From Nitrobacter hamburgensis X14 (lineage in GTDB: Bacteria; Pseudomonadota; Alphaproteobacteria; Rhizobiales; Xanthobacteraceae): a stretch of DNA of 64,000 nucleotides. Shown here in pieces: positions 51,407-60,604 of the stretch. The position numbers and the translations under genes were made by a program. The stretch is taken from positions 496,001 through 560,000 of the forward strand of contig NC_007964.1 of the NCBI RefSeq assembly GCF_000013885.1, written 5' to 3'. Position 1 is the stretch's first letter. The number at the start of each line of letters is the position of its first letter. The notes beneath the pieces were generated by a model. That model made no database searches, was not told where the DNA came from, and saw only the letters and a program-made list of their open reading frames with translations.

Positions 51407-52063
51407 ATGGTCATGCCGATCGATGCATCGAAATTCTTCGACAGTATCCGCATCAAGCCCACCCGGGCCGGTGCGAAGCAGCCGCGCGTGCGCGAGGAAG
51501 CGGTCGGCTGCGAGTGGCCGGACTGTCAGAACAAGGGATCGCACCGCGCGCCGAAAGGCCGTGGCAACGAGCGCGAGTATTTCCACTTTTGCCTGAACCA
51601 TGTCCGCGCCTACAACCAGTCCTACAATTTCTTTCAGGGCATGAACGCGGACGCGGTCGCGCGCTATCAGAAGGATGCTCTGACCGGTCACCGCCCGACC
51701 TGGAAAATGGGCGCCAACGGCACCAAGGGCAAAGGCAAGACCGGCGACATCGATCTCGAGGGCATGGCCGATCCCTTCAGCGTGTTCGGCGAACTCAATG
51801 GCCGTGGAAAGTGGCGTCCCGGTCCGGGGTCGGGGGCCGAAGCCAAACCCGAGACGCGCAAGATCTTCAACGCCGAGCGTAAAGCGCTGCAGGTGATGGG
51901 ACTCGGCGCCGACGCCACGCTCGAAACCGTCAAGGCGAAATACAAGTTGTTGGTGAAGCAGCATCACCCCGATGCCAACGGCGGCGACCGCTCGACGGAG
52001 GATCGCCTGATCGAGATCATCAAGGCGTATAATTACCTGAAGACGGTGGTGCGCGGCGCCTGA
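51407..52063 (+). CDS. C-terminal J-domain protein (DnaJ-like)
   Basis: 218 residues. A J-domain lies at the C-terminus (~160-215) with the HPD signature KLLVKQHHPDANGG. The N-terminal part has Cys/His positions (GCEWPDCQNKGSH and FHFCLNHVRAYN) that could bind metal. It would stimulate an Hsp70; no client is known. Met3 is an alternative start. It lies beside bolA and upstream of cobST. Confidence 0.88.
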   Translation: MVMPIDASKFFDSIRIKPTRAGAKQPRVREEAVGCEWPDCQNKGSHRAPKGRGNEREYFHFCLNHVRAYNQSYNFFQGMNADAVARYQKDALTGHRPTWKMGANGTKGKGKTGDIDLEGMADPFSVFGELNGRGKWRPGPGSGAEAKPETRKIFNAERKALQVMGLGADATLETVKAKYKLLVKQHHPDANGGDRSTEDRLIEIIKAYNYLKTVVRGA

Positions 52064-52073
52064 GCCGCCATGA

Positions 52074-52730
52074 TCAGGCTTGTCGCTTCACCGGCGCATT
52101 GATGCCGCGCCGGCGGCGGACGTACCAGACCACGAGTCCTGCGATCAGTCCGGCGCCAAGAACGGTCGGCAGCCAGTAGTGGCGCACCAGCGCCGCGGGG
52201 TGATCGATGCCGCCATAGCGGTGCAGCACCGACACCGCCACTATCCCGGGCAGGATATGGGCCGAAGCCCAGAGGACGATTGCGGCGATATTCACGCCGT
52301 AGAAGCGCTGCGGCGGCATCCCCAGCGCGCCGGCCGTCAGCGGCACGAAGGCGCGGACCGGCGCTACGAAGCGGGCGAGGAACACCGCGAGCGTGCCGTA
52401 ACGATTGAAAAAAGCCTCGCTTTGCGCGACCACGCCGGGATAGCGCGCCAGCGGCCAGGCGCTGAGGATGTCCCGCTGCGAGCGATGCCCGATCCAGAAC
52501 GCGCTGCCGTCGCCGATGACCGCCCCGATGATAGCGGCCAGCATGACCGGCAGGAATTCCAGCTCGCCGCCGCCGATCAGGGCGCTCAGCGCCAGAATGA
52601 TCGTCGATCCCGGGATCACCGAACCGAACACCGGGATGGCCTCGAGCAGCGCGGCAAGAAAGACGGTGAGATAGGCGAGCCCGGCGTGGGCGGAGACGAG
52701 GCCGGTCAGTTGCGCTACGTAGTCAGTCAC
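52074..52730 (-). CDS. DedA family membrane protein
   Basis: 218 residues from GTG 52730; the ORF extends 21 codons further without hydrophobic character. The DedA/VTT signature is FLARFVAPVRAFVPLTAGALGM, with an upstream GAVIGDGSAFWIGHR block and several membrane spans. DedA proteins flip lipid carriers such as undecaprenyl phosphate or phospholipids. It converges with the DnaJ gene, 10 bp apart. Confidence 0.88.
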   Translation of the reverse strand: MTDYVAQLTGLVSAHAGLAYLTVFLAALLEAIPVFGSVIPGSTIILALSALIGGGELEFLPVMLAAIIGAVIGDGSAFWIGHRSQRDILSAWPLARYPGVVAQSEAFFNRYGTLAVFLARFVAPVRAFVPLTAGALGMPPQRFYGVNIAAIVLWASAHILPGIVAVSVLHRYGGIDHPAALVRHYWLPTVLGAGLIAGLVVWYVRRRRGINAPVKRQA

Positions 52731-53011
52731 GAAATCGTCCTCGCGCAGTTCGCTGACGCCTGAGTCAAATGCCGTCGGTGATCTTCGGTTCAATCGCTTG
52801 CCGCAGCAAATTTTGCCCGAACGCGCCCTGATTCGCAGGGCAGCCTTTCAAAATCCGCAGTGTGTGCCTATCTTGATGATATCCCAGCGGAACTTTGATT
52901 GTGCGATGGGCTTCTGCCGGCCGCCGCTCTCTGCTAGTTTCGTGTGAGCCCCTCATCCGCAGCCATGCGCAGTTCTGGTTTCGGGAGCGCGCCCCGAACC
53001 TCGGAGGATCG

Positions 53012-54010
53012 ATGACGACCGCCGCCATGCCCAAAACTGAAACCCCCGCCGGTTTGCCAGACATGAAGGTGTCGGTCCGGCAGGTGTTCGGGATCGACAG
53101 TGATCTCGAAGTCCCCGCCTATTCCGAAGCCGATCCGCATGTGCCCGATGTCGATCCGGACTACCGCTTCGATCGTGCGACCACGCTCGCAATTCTCGCC
53201 GGCTTCGCCAGGAACCGTCGCGTCATGGTCACCGGCTATCACGGTACCGGCAAATCGACCCATGTCGAGCAGGTGGCGGCGCGGCTGAACTGGCCCTGCG
53301 TGCGCGTCAATCTCGACAGTCACATCAGCCGTATCGATCTCGTCGGCAAGGACGCGATCGTGATCAAGGACGGCAAGCAAATCACCGAATTCCGCGACGG
53401 CATCCTGCCGTGGGCCTACCAGAACAATGTGGCGCTGTGCTTTGACGAATACGATGCCGGCCGTCCGGACGTGATGTTCGTGATCCAGCGCGTGCTGGAA
53501 TCCTCGGGCCGCCTGACGCTGCTCGACCAGAGCCGGGTCATCAAGCCGCATCCGGCGTTCCGCCTGTTCTCGACCGCCAACACCATCGGTCTCGGCGACA
53601 CGTCGGGCCTCTATCACGGCACCCAGCAGATCAATCAGGCGCAGATGGATCGCTGGAACATCGTCACCACGCTGAACTATCTGCCGCACGACAACGAGGT
53701 CGAGATCGTGCTGGCCAAGGCCAAGCACTACCGTACGTCGGCAGGCCGCGACACCGTCGGCAAGATGGTGCGGCTTGCGGATCTTACGCGCAACGCCTTC
53801 GCCAACGGCGATCTCTCCACGGTGATGAGCCCGCGCACGGTCATCACCTGGGCGGAGAACGCCGAGATCTTCAACGACCTGGGCTTTGCCTTCCGCGTCA
53901 CGTTCCTCAACAAGTGCGACGAACTCGAGCGCCCGCTGGTCGCCGAGTTTTATCAGCGCTGCTTCAACGTCGAACTGGCGGAATCGGCGGTCAACGTGGC
54001 GCTGAGCTGA
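53012..54010 (+). CDS. cobS: Aerobic cobaltochelatase subunit CobS
   Basis: 332 residues from ATG 53012. The start is SVRQVFGIDSDLEVPAYSEADPHVP, typical of CobS. AAA+ motifs: Walker A TGYHGTGKSTHVEQVA, Walker B ALCFDEYDAGRPDVMFV, sensor region FRLFSTANTIGLGD. With CobT it forms a ring that powers cobalt insertion by CobN into hydrogenobyrinate diamide, in aerobic vitamin B12 synthesis. CobN is not in the window. cobT follows 178 bp downstream. Confidence 0.96.
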   Translation: MTTAAMPKTETPAGLPDMKVSVRQVFGIDSDLEVPAYSEADPHVPDVDPDYRFDRATTLAILAGFARNRRVMVTGYHGTGKSTHVEQVAARLNWPCVRVNLDSHISRIDLVGKDAIVIKDGKQITEFRDGILPWAYQNNVALCFDEYDAGRPDVMFVIQRVLESSGRLTLLDQSRVIKPHPAFRLFSTANTIGLGDTSGLYHGTQQINQAQMDRWNIVTTLNYLPHDNEVEIVLAKAKHYRTSAGRDTVGKMVRLADLTRNAFANGDLSTVMSPRTVITWAENAEIFNDLGFAFRVTFLNKCDELERPLVAEFYQRCFNVELAESAVNVALS

Positions 54011-54020
54011 GTTTATCTTC

Positions 54021-54175
54021 GCTCTCCCCCAGGCGCAGCAACTGCTGCGCAGGGTGGGAGAGGGTGCCTTCGCGAAGCGAAGGCGGGTGGGGGTGAGACC
54101 CTCGCTCGAAGATACCCCTTCATCCGGCACGGACTTCGTCCGCGCCACCTTCTCCCGAATGGAGAGAAGGAAAAC
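54021..54175. repeat. Palindromic elements (family D) between cobS and cobT
   Basis: GCTCTCCCCCAGGCGCAGCA pairs with TGCTGCGCAGGGTGGGAGAG, followed by GCCTTCGCGAAGCGAAGGCG and, further on, CACCTTCTCCCGAATGGAGA. It separates two genes that are normally close, and could be a processing or attenuation hairpin. Confidence 0.7.
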
Positions 54176-54188
54176 GGCCAACGCATTC

Positions 54189-56096
54189 ATGAGCACCACA
54201 CCGCCGAGCAACAGGTTCCGTACCGGGCCGAAGGAAGCGCCGAGCGAGCCGTTCAAGCGCGCGGTCGCGTCCTGCCTGCGCGCCATCGCCCGGCAATCCG
54301 AACTTGAGGTGACGTTTGCCGCCGAGCGGCCCGGCCTGTCGCCGGGCAAGGCGCGACTGCCGGAGCCCGGGCGCAAAATGAGCAAGCGCGACGCCGCCGT
54401 CGTACGGGGGCATGCGGATTCCATCGCGCTGAAGATCGCCTGCCACGATCCGAAGGTGCATCGCAGGCTGATGCCCGGCAATCCGCAGGCGCGCGGCGTG
54501 TTCGACGCGGTGGAGCAGGCGCGGGTCGAGGCCGTCGGCTCACGCCGGATGACAGGCGTAGCAAAGAATCTGACGGCGATGCTCGACGACCATTTCCATC
54601 GCGGCAAGTATGACGAGATCACCGATCGCGCCGACGCGCCGCTGTCGGATGCGCTGGCGATGATGGTGCGCGAGCGGCTGACCGGTCTGCCGCCGCCCGC
54701 CGCCGCGCGCAAGATGGTCGATCTGTGGCGTCCGTTCCTGGAAGACAAGATCGGCACCCGGCTGGATCGGCTCTGCCACCTCACCGAGGATCAGGCGAAG
54801 TTCGGCGACGTCGTGCACGACCTGCTGGCGGCGCTCGATCTCGGCGGCGACACCAACGCCGAGGCCGACAAGGACGAGACCCAGGACGACGACCGCGAAA
54901 GCGAGAGCGATCAGTCCGGGGCGGAGGGTTCGGCCGACAGCGACGCCGTGCAGGAGATGAGCGCGGATCAGGCGCAGGAGACCACCGACGAGATGTCGGA
55001 CAGCGCCATGGAAAGCGCGCAGGCTTCTGCCAGCGATAGCTTCGACGATGGCGATCTTGGCGACGACGAGACGCCGGGTGAGGCGACGCGGCCCAACGCC
55101 AGGGGCGGCAACGAGCCGCGCGGCCCGGAATATCACGCTTTCGCGCCCAAGTTCGACGAGGTGATCGCGGCGGAGGACCTCTGCGATCATGACGAACTGG
55201 AGCGGCTGCGCAGCTATCTCGACAAGCAGCTCGCGCACCTGCAGGGCATCGTGGCGCGGCTCGCCAACCGCCTGCAGCGGCGCCTGATGGCGCAGCAGAA
55301 CCGCGCCTGGGAGTTCGATCTCGAGGAAGGCATTCTCGATCCGGCACGGCTGGCGCGCGTGGTGATCGATCCCTATCAGCCGCTATCGTTCAAGCACGAG
55401 AAGGAGGCGACCTTCCGCGACACCGTGGTGACGCTGCTGCTCGACAATTCCGGTTCGATGCGCGGGCGGCCGATCACGGTGGCCGCGACCTGCGCCGACA
55501 TTCTGGCGCGAACGCTGGAGCGTTGCGGCGTCAAGGTGGAGATTCTCGGCTTCACGACGCGGGCGTGGAAGGGTGGGCAGTCGCGCGAAGCGTGGCTTGC
55601 CGCCGGCAAGCCGGTCGCGCCGGGGCGTCTCAACGATCTCCGCCACATTATTTACAAGTCGGCGGATGCCCCCTGGCGGCGGGCGCGGAAAAACCTCGGG
55701 CTGATGATGCGTGAGGGCCTGCTCAAGGAGAACATCGACGGCGAGGCGCTGGACTGGGCGCACAAGCGGCTGCTGGCGCGCGGCGAACAGCGCAAGATTC
55801 TGATGATGATCTCGGACGGCGCGCCGGTCGACGATTCCACGCTATCGGTCAATCCCGGCAACTATCTCGAACGCCACCTGCGCTGGGTGATCGAGGAAAT
55901 CGAGACTCGCTCGCCGGTCGAACTGATCGCGATCGGCATCGGCCACGACGTCACGCGCTATTATCACCGCGCGGTAACCATTGTGGATGCGGAAGAACTC
56001 GGCGGCGCCATCACCGAACAGCTTGCCGAACTGTTCAGCGAGACGCACGATCCGCCGGAGCCTCCGGCGCGGCGGCCGCGCAGGCTGCATTCGTAG
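54189..56096 (+). CDS. cobT: Aerobic cobaltochelatase subunit CobT
   Basis: 635 residues from ATG 54189. An N-terminal domain (~1-210) is followed by an acidic Asp/Glu/Ser-rich stretch (~215-310, NAEADKDETQDDDRESESD), then a C-terminal VWA domain with the MIDAS motif LLLDNSGSMRGRP and MMISDGAPVDDSTL. CobT and CobS form the chelatase motor. Upstream codons to 54054 are hairpin repeat DNA and were excluded. Confidence 0.96.
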   Translation: MSTTPPSNRFRTGPKEAPSEPFKRAVASCLRAIARQSELEVTFAAERPGLSPGKARLPEPGRKMSKRDAAVVRGHADSIALKIACHDPKVHRRLMPGNPQARGVFDAVEQARVEAVGSRRMTGVAKNLTAMLDDHFHRGKYDEITDRADAPLSDALAMMVRERLTGLPPPAAARKMVDLWRPFLEDKIGTRLDRLCHLTEDQAKFGDVVHDLLAALDLGGDTNAEADKDETQDDDRESESDQSGAEGSADSDAVQEMSADQAQETTDEMSDSAMESAQASASDSFDDGDLGDDETPGEATRPNARGGNEPRGPEYHAFAPKFDEVIAAEDLCDHDELERLRSYLDKQLAHLQGIVARLANRLQRRLMAQQNRAWEFDLEEGILDPARLARVVIDPYQPLSFKHEKEATFRDTVVTLLLDNSGSMRGRPITVAATCADILARTLERCGVKVEILGFTTRAWKGGQSREAWLAAGKPVAPGRLNDLRHIIYKSADAPWRRARKNLGLMMREGLLKENIDGEALDWAHKRLLARGEQRKILMMISDGAPVDDSTLSVNPGNYLERHLRWVIEEIETRSPVELIAIGIGHDVTRYYHRAVTIVDAEELGGAITEQLAELFSETHDPPEPPARRPRRLHS

Positions 56097-56107
56097 CGGC
56101 AGGTATT

Positions 56108-56212
56108 TAGAGCGTTTTCGAGCGAAGTGGATACCGGTTCGCGTGAAGAAAACGCTTCAAATCAAAATCATAGAGCCCGCTTCTGATTCCATCAGAAGCG
56201 AAAAGGCTCTAG
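56108..56212. repeat. Intergenic repeat, family B
   Basis: TAGAGCGTTTTCGAGCGAAG, GGATACCGGTTCGCGTGAAG, a hairpin CGCTTCTGATTCCATCAGAAGCG, and the end AAAAGGCTCTAG. It is the most complete copy and begins 12 bp after cobT. Confidence 0.85.
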
Positions 56213-56220
56213 CGGCAAGC

Positions 56221-56326
56221 CGTCGTCATGCGCGGGCTTGACCCGCGCATCCATCTCATTTTGAAGGATGGATGGCCGGGACATCTGCGCGAAGACGCGC
56301 TTCGCGCTTTTGCCCGGCCATGACGG
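56221..56326. repeat. Intergenic palindromic repeat, family A (long form)
   Basis: CGTCGTCATGCGCGGGCTTG to TTTTGCCCGGCCATGACGG with an internal GCGCGAAGACGCGCTTCGCG hairpin. It abuts the family B element on its left and covers the first codons of a spurious longer ORF of the next gene. Confidence 0.8.
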
Positions 56327-56343
56327 CTTGGGGTAACGGGGGC

Positions 56344-57423
56344 GTGCAAAAGCGAGTGTCGAGTCAGCCCGGTCGCCGCGCCGTTCTCAAATGGGGCGCA
56401 ACCATCGCCTCTTTCGCGATTAATCCTGCCGCCCGCGCGCAATTCGCAACGCACCCGCGGAAGCAGCCGGCGCCGGACGAACTAACGCCTCCGGCGCCGG
56501 TGTCTATCACCGTCAACGCGCGTCCGATTTCCTCCTTCGATCTGCGCGACCGCTCGCGCACCCGTTTTGGCGCGCTCGCCTTTCGGAGCGGCCTGATCCT
56601 GACCTCGTCATTTCGCGGCTTCGGAGGGCTGTCGAGCCTGCGGCTCGACCCGAAAGGGCAACGATTCATTTCCGCCAGCGACAAGGGCACATGGATCACC
56701 GGCCGCATCGTCTATGGGGCCAGGGAGATGACCGGGCTCGCCGATGTCGAGGCCGCGCCGATGCTGGGTCACGACGGTAGGCCGATAACCGCGCGCGGCT
56801 GGTTCGACACCGAGTCGATCGCGCTCGACGGATCGCTGGTCTATGTCGGCATCGAGCGGGTCAACCGGATCATGCGGTTCGATTTCGGCAAGGGGTTTAC
56901 GCGGGCGCGCGGCGAGGATGTCGAGGTGCCGCCGGCCATTCGCAAGCTGCCGTTCAACCGGGGGCTGGAGGCGATGGTGGTCGTTCCCTGCGACAGGCCG
57001 CTCGGCGGCACGCTGATCGCGATCTCCGAGCGCGGCCTCGACGCCGGCCGCAATATCGTGGCGTTCCTGATCGGCGGGCCGTCGCCGGGCCGGTTCTCCA
57101 TCCGCCGGACCGACAATTTCGACATCAGCGATGCCTGCCTGCTGCCCTCGGGCGACCTGTTGATCCTCGAACGCAAGTTCTCGCTGATCGGCGGCATCGG
57201 CATCCGCATCCGGCGCATCGCGATCAATGCGATCGCGCCCGGCGCGCTGGTCGACGGCCCCTCGCTCTTCGAGGCGGACCTCGGGCAGGAGATCGACAAT
57301 TTCGAAGGCCTGGATGCGTTCGTGAACGATAACGGCGACATCGTCCTGACGCTGGTGTCCGACGACAACTTTTCGCTGATCCAGCGCACGCTGCTGCTGC
57401 AGTTCACACTGGTCGAGGATTGA
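56344..57423 (+). CDS. Phytase/esterase-like (PF13449 type) exported protein
   Basis: 359 residues from GTG 56344; GTG 56356 is also possible. The N-terminus has a twin-arginine signal (PGRRAVLKWGATIASFAI) ending PAARAQ. The rest is a beta-propeller-like domain with DTESIALDGSLVYVGIERVNRI, FNRGLEAMVVVP, LLPSGDLLILERKF and DNFEGLDAFVNDNGDIVLTLVSDDNF, the usual blocks of esterase-like activity of phytase proteins. Substrate unknown. It acts in the periplasm. Confidence 0.82.
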   Translation: MQKRVSSQPGRRAVLKWGATIASFAINPAARAQFATHPRKQPAPDELTPPAPVSITVNARPISSFDLRDRSRTRFGALAFRSGLILTSSFRGFGGLSSLRLDPKGQRFISASDKGTWITGRIVYGAREMTGLADVEAAPMLGHDGRPITARGWFDTESIALDGSLVYVGIERVNRIMRFDFGKGFTRARGEDVEVPPAIRKLPFNRGLEAMVVVPCDRPLGGTLIAISERGLDAGRNIVAFLIGGPSPGRFSIRRTDNFDISDACLLPSGDLLILERKFSLIGGIGIRIRRIAINAIAPGALVDGPSLFEADLGQEIDNFEGLDAFVNDNGDIVLTLVSDDNFSLIQRTLLLQFTLVED

Positions 57424-57570
57424 CGCGGCGGCGGCCTCGTGCGTCCGCGCGCGGCCGGTTTCGGGACCGATCCGGATTGCGCGGGCTTAGGCAGCGTTGA
57501 TATACAGCGCCAGCCGCGGACAGCCTGTTGCTGCGGCGCAAGAGGAGCTGCGGGATCGTTGTCAGTCTTA

Positions 57571-58440
57571 ATGTCTTCGTCCGGCAATTCATCCCGCAAA
57601 ACCGCCTTCGTGTTCGCGGGCGGCGGCAGTTTCGGCGCCATCCAGGTCGGCATGATGCACGCGCTCGCCGCCCATGGCGTGGTTGCGGACATGGTGGTGG
57701 GATCGAGCGTCGGGGCCTTGAACGGCGCCTATTACGCCGGCGTCCCGACCCTCGACGGTGCGAAGCATCTCGCGGACATCTGGCGCGGCTTGCGTCGCGA
57801 GGACGTGTTCCCGGTGTCGATCTGGACCCTGCTTGAATTTTTCTGGCGGCGAGATTTTCTCATCTCCCACGATGGCGTGCGCAAATTGATCGACGATCAC
57901 TTGCCGTACAAGAATCTTGAGGATGCGAAGCTGCCGGTGCATATCGTCACCACCAATATCGTGACCGGCGGCAGCGTCGTGCTGTCGGATGGTCCAGCGG
58001 CAGAGGCGATCGTGGCGAGCACGTCGATTCCGGGGGTATTCGCCCCGGTCCTGCACAAGGGCATGTATCTCGCGGACGGCGCGATTTCGAGCAACACGCC
58101 GGTCAACGTGGCGATCGAGAAGGGCGCGCGGCGGCTCGTCGTCCTGCCGACCGGGTTCGCCTGCGCGGGCGATGCGCCGCCCAAGGGGGCGGTTGCCAAC
58201 GTGCTGCACGCCGTGACGCTCTTGATCTCGCGGCAGGTGATCGACGATCTCGAATATATCGACCCCTCGGTCGAATTCCATGTGGTGCCACCGCTGTGCC
58301 CGCTGGTCGGCTCGGCCTATGATTTCTCGCGCACCGACGAGCACATCGAGCGGGCGATCAGGAAGACCGAGCAATGGATCGCAGGGGGTGGGCTCGAGCA
58401 GCACGGCATTCCCGGCGAAATGCGGCCGCACGCGCATTGA
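57571..58440 (+). CDS. Patatin-like phospholipase (RssA type)
   Basis: 289 residues from ATG 57571. The oxyanion loop is FAGGGSFGAIQ, the nucleophile elbow GSSVGALNG (Ser46), and the catalytic Asp in LADGAISSNTPV (Asp169). These residues make the Ser-Asp dyad of bacterial patatins, which hydrolyse acyl lipids. No signal peptide is seen, so it is probably cytoplasmic or membrane-associated. It follows the phytase-like gene after 147 bp. Confidence 0.9.
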   Translation: MSSSGNSSRKTAFVFAGGGSFGAIQVGMMHALAAHGVVADMVVGSSVGALNGAYYAGVPTLDGAKHLADIWRGLRREDVFPVSIWTLLEFFWRRDFLISHDGVRKLIDDHLPYKNLEDAKLPVHIVTTNIVTGGSVVLSDGPAAEAIVASTSIPGVFAPVLHKGMYLADGAISSNTPVNVAIEKGARRLVVLPTGFACAGDAPPKGAVANVLHAVTLLISRQVIDDLEYIDPSVEFHVVPPLCPLVGSAYDFSRTDEHIERAIRKTEQWIAGGGLEQHGIPGEMRPHAH

Positions 58441-58549
58441 GATTCGATGCGCGCGAGGAGGGATCGCGCCCGGCGGCAATGCACAAATAAGAAATACAAA
58501 TAACAAATAAGGACGTGCGTCAGACGCACCGCCAGCACTACCAAAAGTA

Positions 58550-58581
58550 AAGGCCGGGTTCGGGGTGTCCGATCCGGCCTT
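58550..58581 (-). terminator. Intrinsic terminator of rpmB
   Basis: On the minus strand AAGGCCGG and CCGGCCTT form an 8-bp stem over a 16-base loop, followed by TTACTTTTGG. It lies 50-80 bp beyond the rpmB stop. Confidence 0.65.
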
Positions 58582-58632
58582 GCTGTTCTCGGTGGCGGCG
58601 ATGAGTTCGAGCGAACCACAAGCGCGCCGTTA

Positions 58633-58926
58633 TCAGCCCGCGTTGGCGGCCTGCTTCTTTTCGATCCGGCGCTTGATCTCGATCGCTTTTGGCGACAGCT
58701 CCGCGTTCTTCGCCTTCAGCAGGAAGGCATCGAAACCGCCGCGATGGTCCACGCTCTTCAGCGCATGGGTCGACACCCGCAGCCGCACCGGGCTGGCCAG
58801 CGCTTCGGACAGGAAGGTGACGTTCACCAAGTTCGGCAGGAAGCGCCGCTTGGTCTTGATGTTGGAATGGCTGACCTTGTGGCCCACCATGGGAGCCTTG
58901 GCCGTCAGTTCGCAGCGCCGGGACAT
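58633..58926 (-). CDS. rpmB: 50S ribosomal protein L28
   Basis: 97 residues. [32 protein letters not shown] and [29 protein letters not shown] are standard L28 sequence. The extended C-terminus ([20 protein letters not shown]) is typical of alphaproteobacterial L28. It has a good upstream promoter and its own terminator. Confidence 0.97.
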
Positions 58927-59406
58927 GGCGAAAATCCTCTGTCGTCCCGAGCAATCGGCCCTTAAGAGCAGGCTCGGGGTTCGAAAATCGTGTCCATTTC
59001 AGGAACCGCGGATGTATAGGAGGAGTGCGGCGGGGCGTCAAGGCATGGACAGCCGTAGTCGGGTTGTTTGCGGCGCAAAATCAACGCCAACTGCTTCATT
59101 CCGGCCCGTTTTCGACGAACCGCCGTCCGGTCCCTTCATCATATAAAGGGCGCAATCCGTACTGACATCATGGCGTTCGATCGGCCGTGCGCCCGGCGGG
59201 GCTTGGTTGGAGAGCCGGATTAGCCAGTGCGCGAGCCGGAGAGGCGACCATATGGGTTTGACGCGCTCGCCGACCTGCTGCGGTTACTCATATGCGATTT
59301 CCGCTTAGATTGAGTCTCTATAATCGGCCGCCACAAGACAATGACCCGCAAGCCTGATTATAAAGCCGCGTGAGCCCGAACCGTGACGTGCAGGACCACC
59401 CTTTAA
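58927..59406. other. 480-bp divergent gap between rpmB and DUF3108
   Basis: Apart from the rpmB promoter no gene or RNA is recognised. The DUF3108 promoter should lie in the right half. Short ORFs exist but lack ribosome sites or family character. Confidence 0.4.
59013..59041 (-). promoter_or_regulatory. Promoter of rpmB
   Basis: On the minus strand TTGACG (59041-59036) and TATACA (59018-59013) are separated by exactly 17 bp, a near-consensus sigma-70 promoter. The leader would be about 80 bases. Confidence 0.7.
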
Positions 59407-60282
59407 GTGAGCTTCTCCCGAATGACGTTGCCCCGGTCGATGCTCGCTTCGCTTCGGACCCTGGCTGGCGCATCGCTCGCACTCCTTGCCGCGATGTTGG
59501 CGATGACGGGTCCGGCAGCCGCGCAGGGCAAGCTCGAAGCTCACTATGACGTCACCCTGGCCGGGATTCTTGTCGGCACCGGCACCTGGGCGGTCGACAT
59601 CCTCGATGATCAGTATTCGGCCGCGGCAGACGGCGGCGCCACCGGAATTCTCAAGGCGTTTGCTCATGGCACCGGCACTGGCACCTCGCAGGGCCGCGTC
59701 GTCAACGGCGCGCTGGTTCCCGCGAACTATACCGCGACCATCTCGTCGTCGAAGAAGTCCGAGACCATTCGCATGTCGCTGGCCGGCGGCAATGTGAAGG
59801 ATTTCGTCATCGAGCCGACCCCGCCGGTCGATGCCAAGCGCATTCCGGTCACCGATGCGCACAAGCGCGGCGTGTTCGATCCGATGAGCGCAACGCTGCT
59901 GCGGGTGCCCGGCACCGCCGATCCGCTCGGTCCGGAAGCCTGTCACGCTACGACCGGGATCTTCGACGGCCGCATGCGCTACGACCTGCGCCTCGACTTC
60001 AAGCGCATGGAAACGGTGAAGTCTGAAAAGGGCTATCATGGCCCGGTCGTGGTCTGCTCGATCTATTTCTCGCCGATCTCCGGCTACGTCCCCGACCGTT
60101 TCGCGATCAAATATCTCGCCGCTCAGCGCAACATGGAACTCTGGCTGGCGCCGATCGCCGGCACGCGCGTTGTGGTACCCTATCGCCTGACGATTCCGAC
60201 ACCGCTCGGCATAGGCAAGCTGGAAGCGACCCAGTTCATCACGACCGCCATGCCGCCGCGCGCCGCTGCCAAGGCCCATTAG
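59407..60282 (+). CDS. DUF3108 exported protein
   Basis: 291 residues from GTG 59407; ATG 59422 is equally possible. A signal peptide ends in MTGPAAAQG. The mature part is beta-rich: GKLEAHYDVTLAGILVGTGTW near the start, RYDLRLDFKRMETV and VVCSIYFSPISGYVPDRFAIKYL later. This matches DUF3108, a periplasmic or outer-membrane-related family of unknown role. It diverges from rpmB. Confidence 0.85.
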   Translation: MSFSRMTLPRSMLASLRTLAGASLALLAAMLAMTGPAAAQGKLEAHYDVTLAGILVGTGTWAVDILDDQYSAAADGGATGILKAFAHGTGTGTSQGRVVNGALVPANYTATISSSKKSETIRMSLAGGNVKDFVIEPTPPVDAKRIPVTDAHKRGVFDPMSATLLRVPGTADPLGPEACHATTGIFDGRMRYDLRLDFKRMETVKSEKGYHGPVVVCSIYFSPISGYVPDRFAIKYLAAQRNMELWLAPIAGTRVVVPYRLTIPTPLGIGKLEATQFITTAMPPRAAAKAH

Positions 60283-60604
60283 CCGCGGGTTTCGGCGCTC
60301 GTGGTCGGCTTCGTGCACTGCTTTGAGTTTGGGAATCCTGTTGACTCCTGCTGCATGATCATGCGTCCGGTGGATTCATAATTTAGGAGAAATAACCGCT
60401 CTTGTTGATGTCGTCGGAACTTGATCTAGTGCCGCCTGTCGATCCGAACGCGAGATATTGCGGTGAACGAAGCCGGAGATATCGGGAGTCAGCGATTCGG
60501 GCGCGATTCGTTCCGGACTCGTTCCAAAGCTTAAGCCGCGGCCCTGCAAGCGTCGCATTGTGAAACACATCTGATCGCCAGCGCCGCGAAAACCCTCGGA
60601 ACAC
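60283..60604. other. 322-bp gap between DUF3108 and the helicase gene
   Basis: No gene, RNA or repeat is recognised. It presumably holds the helicase promoter. No strong ribosome site precedes ATG 60605. Confidence 0.35.

Noticed and set aside
58483..58511. ACAAATA-type short repeats after the patatin gene
   Set aside because: Only three imperfect AT-rich units; too short and degenerate to claim as an element.
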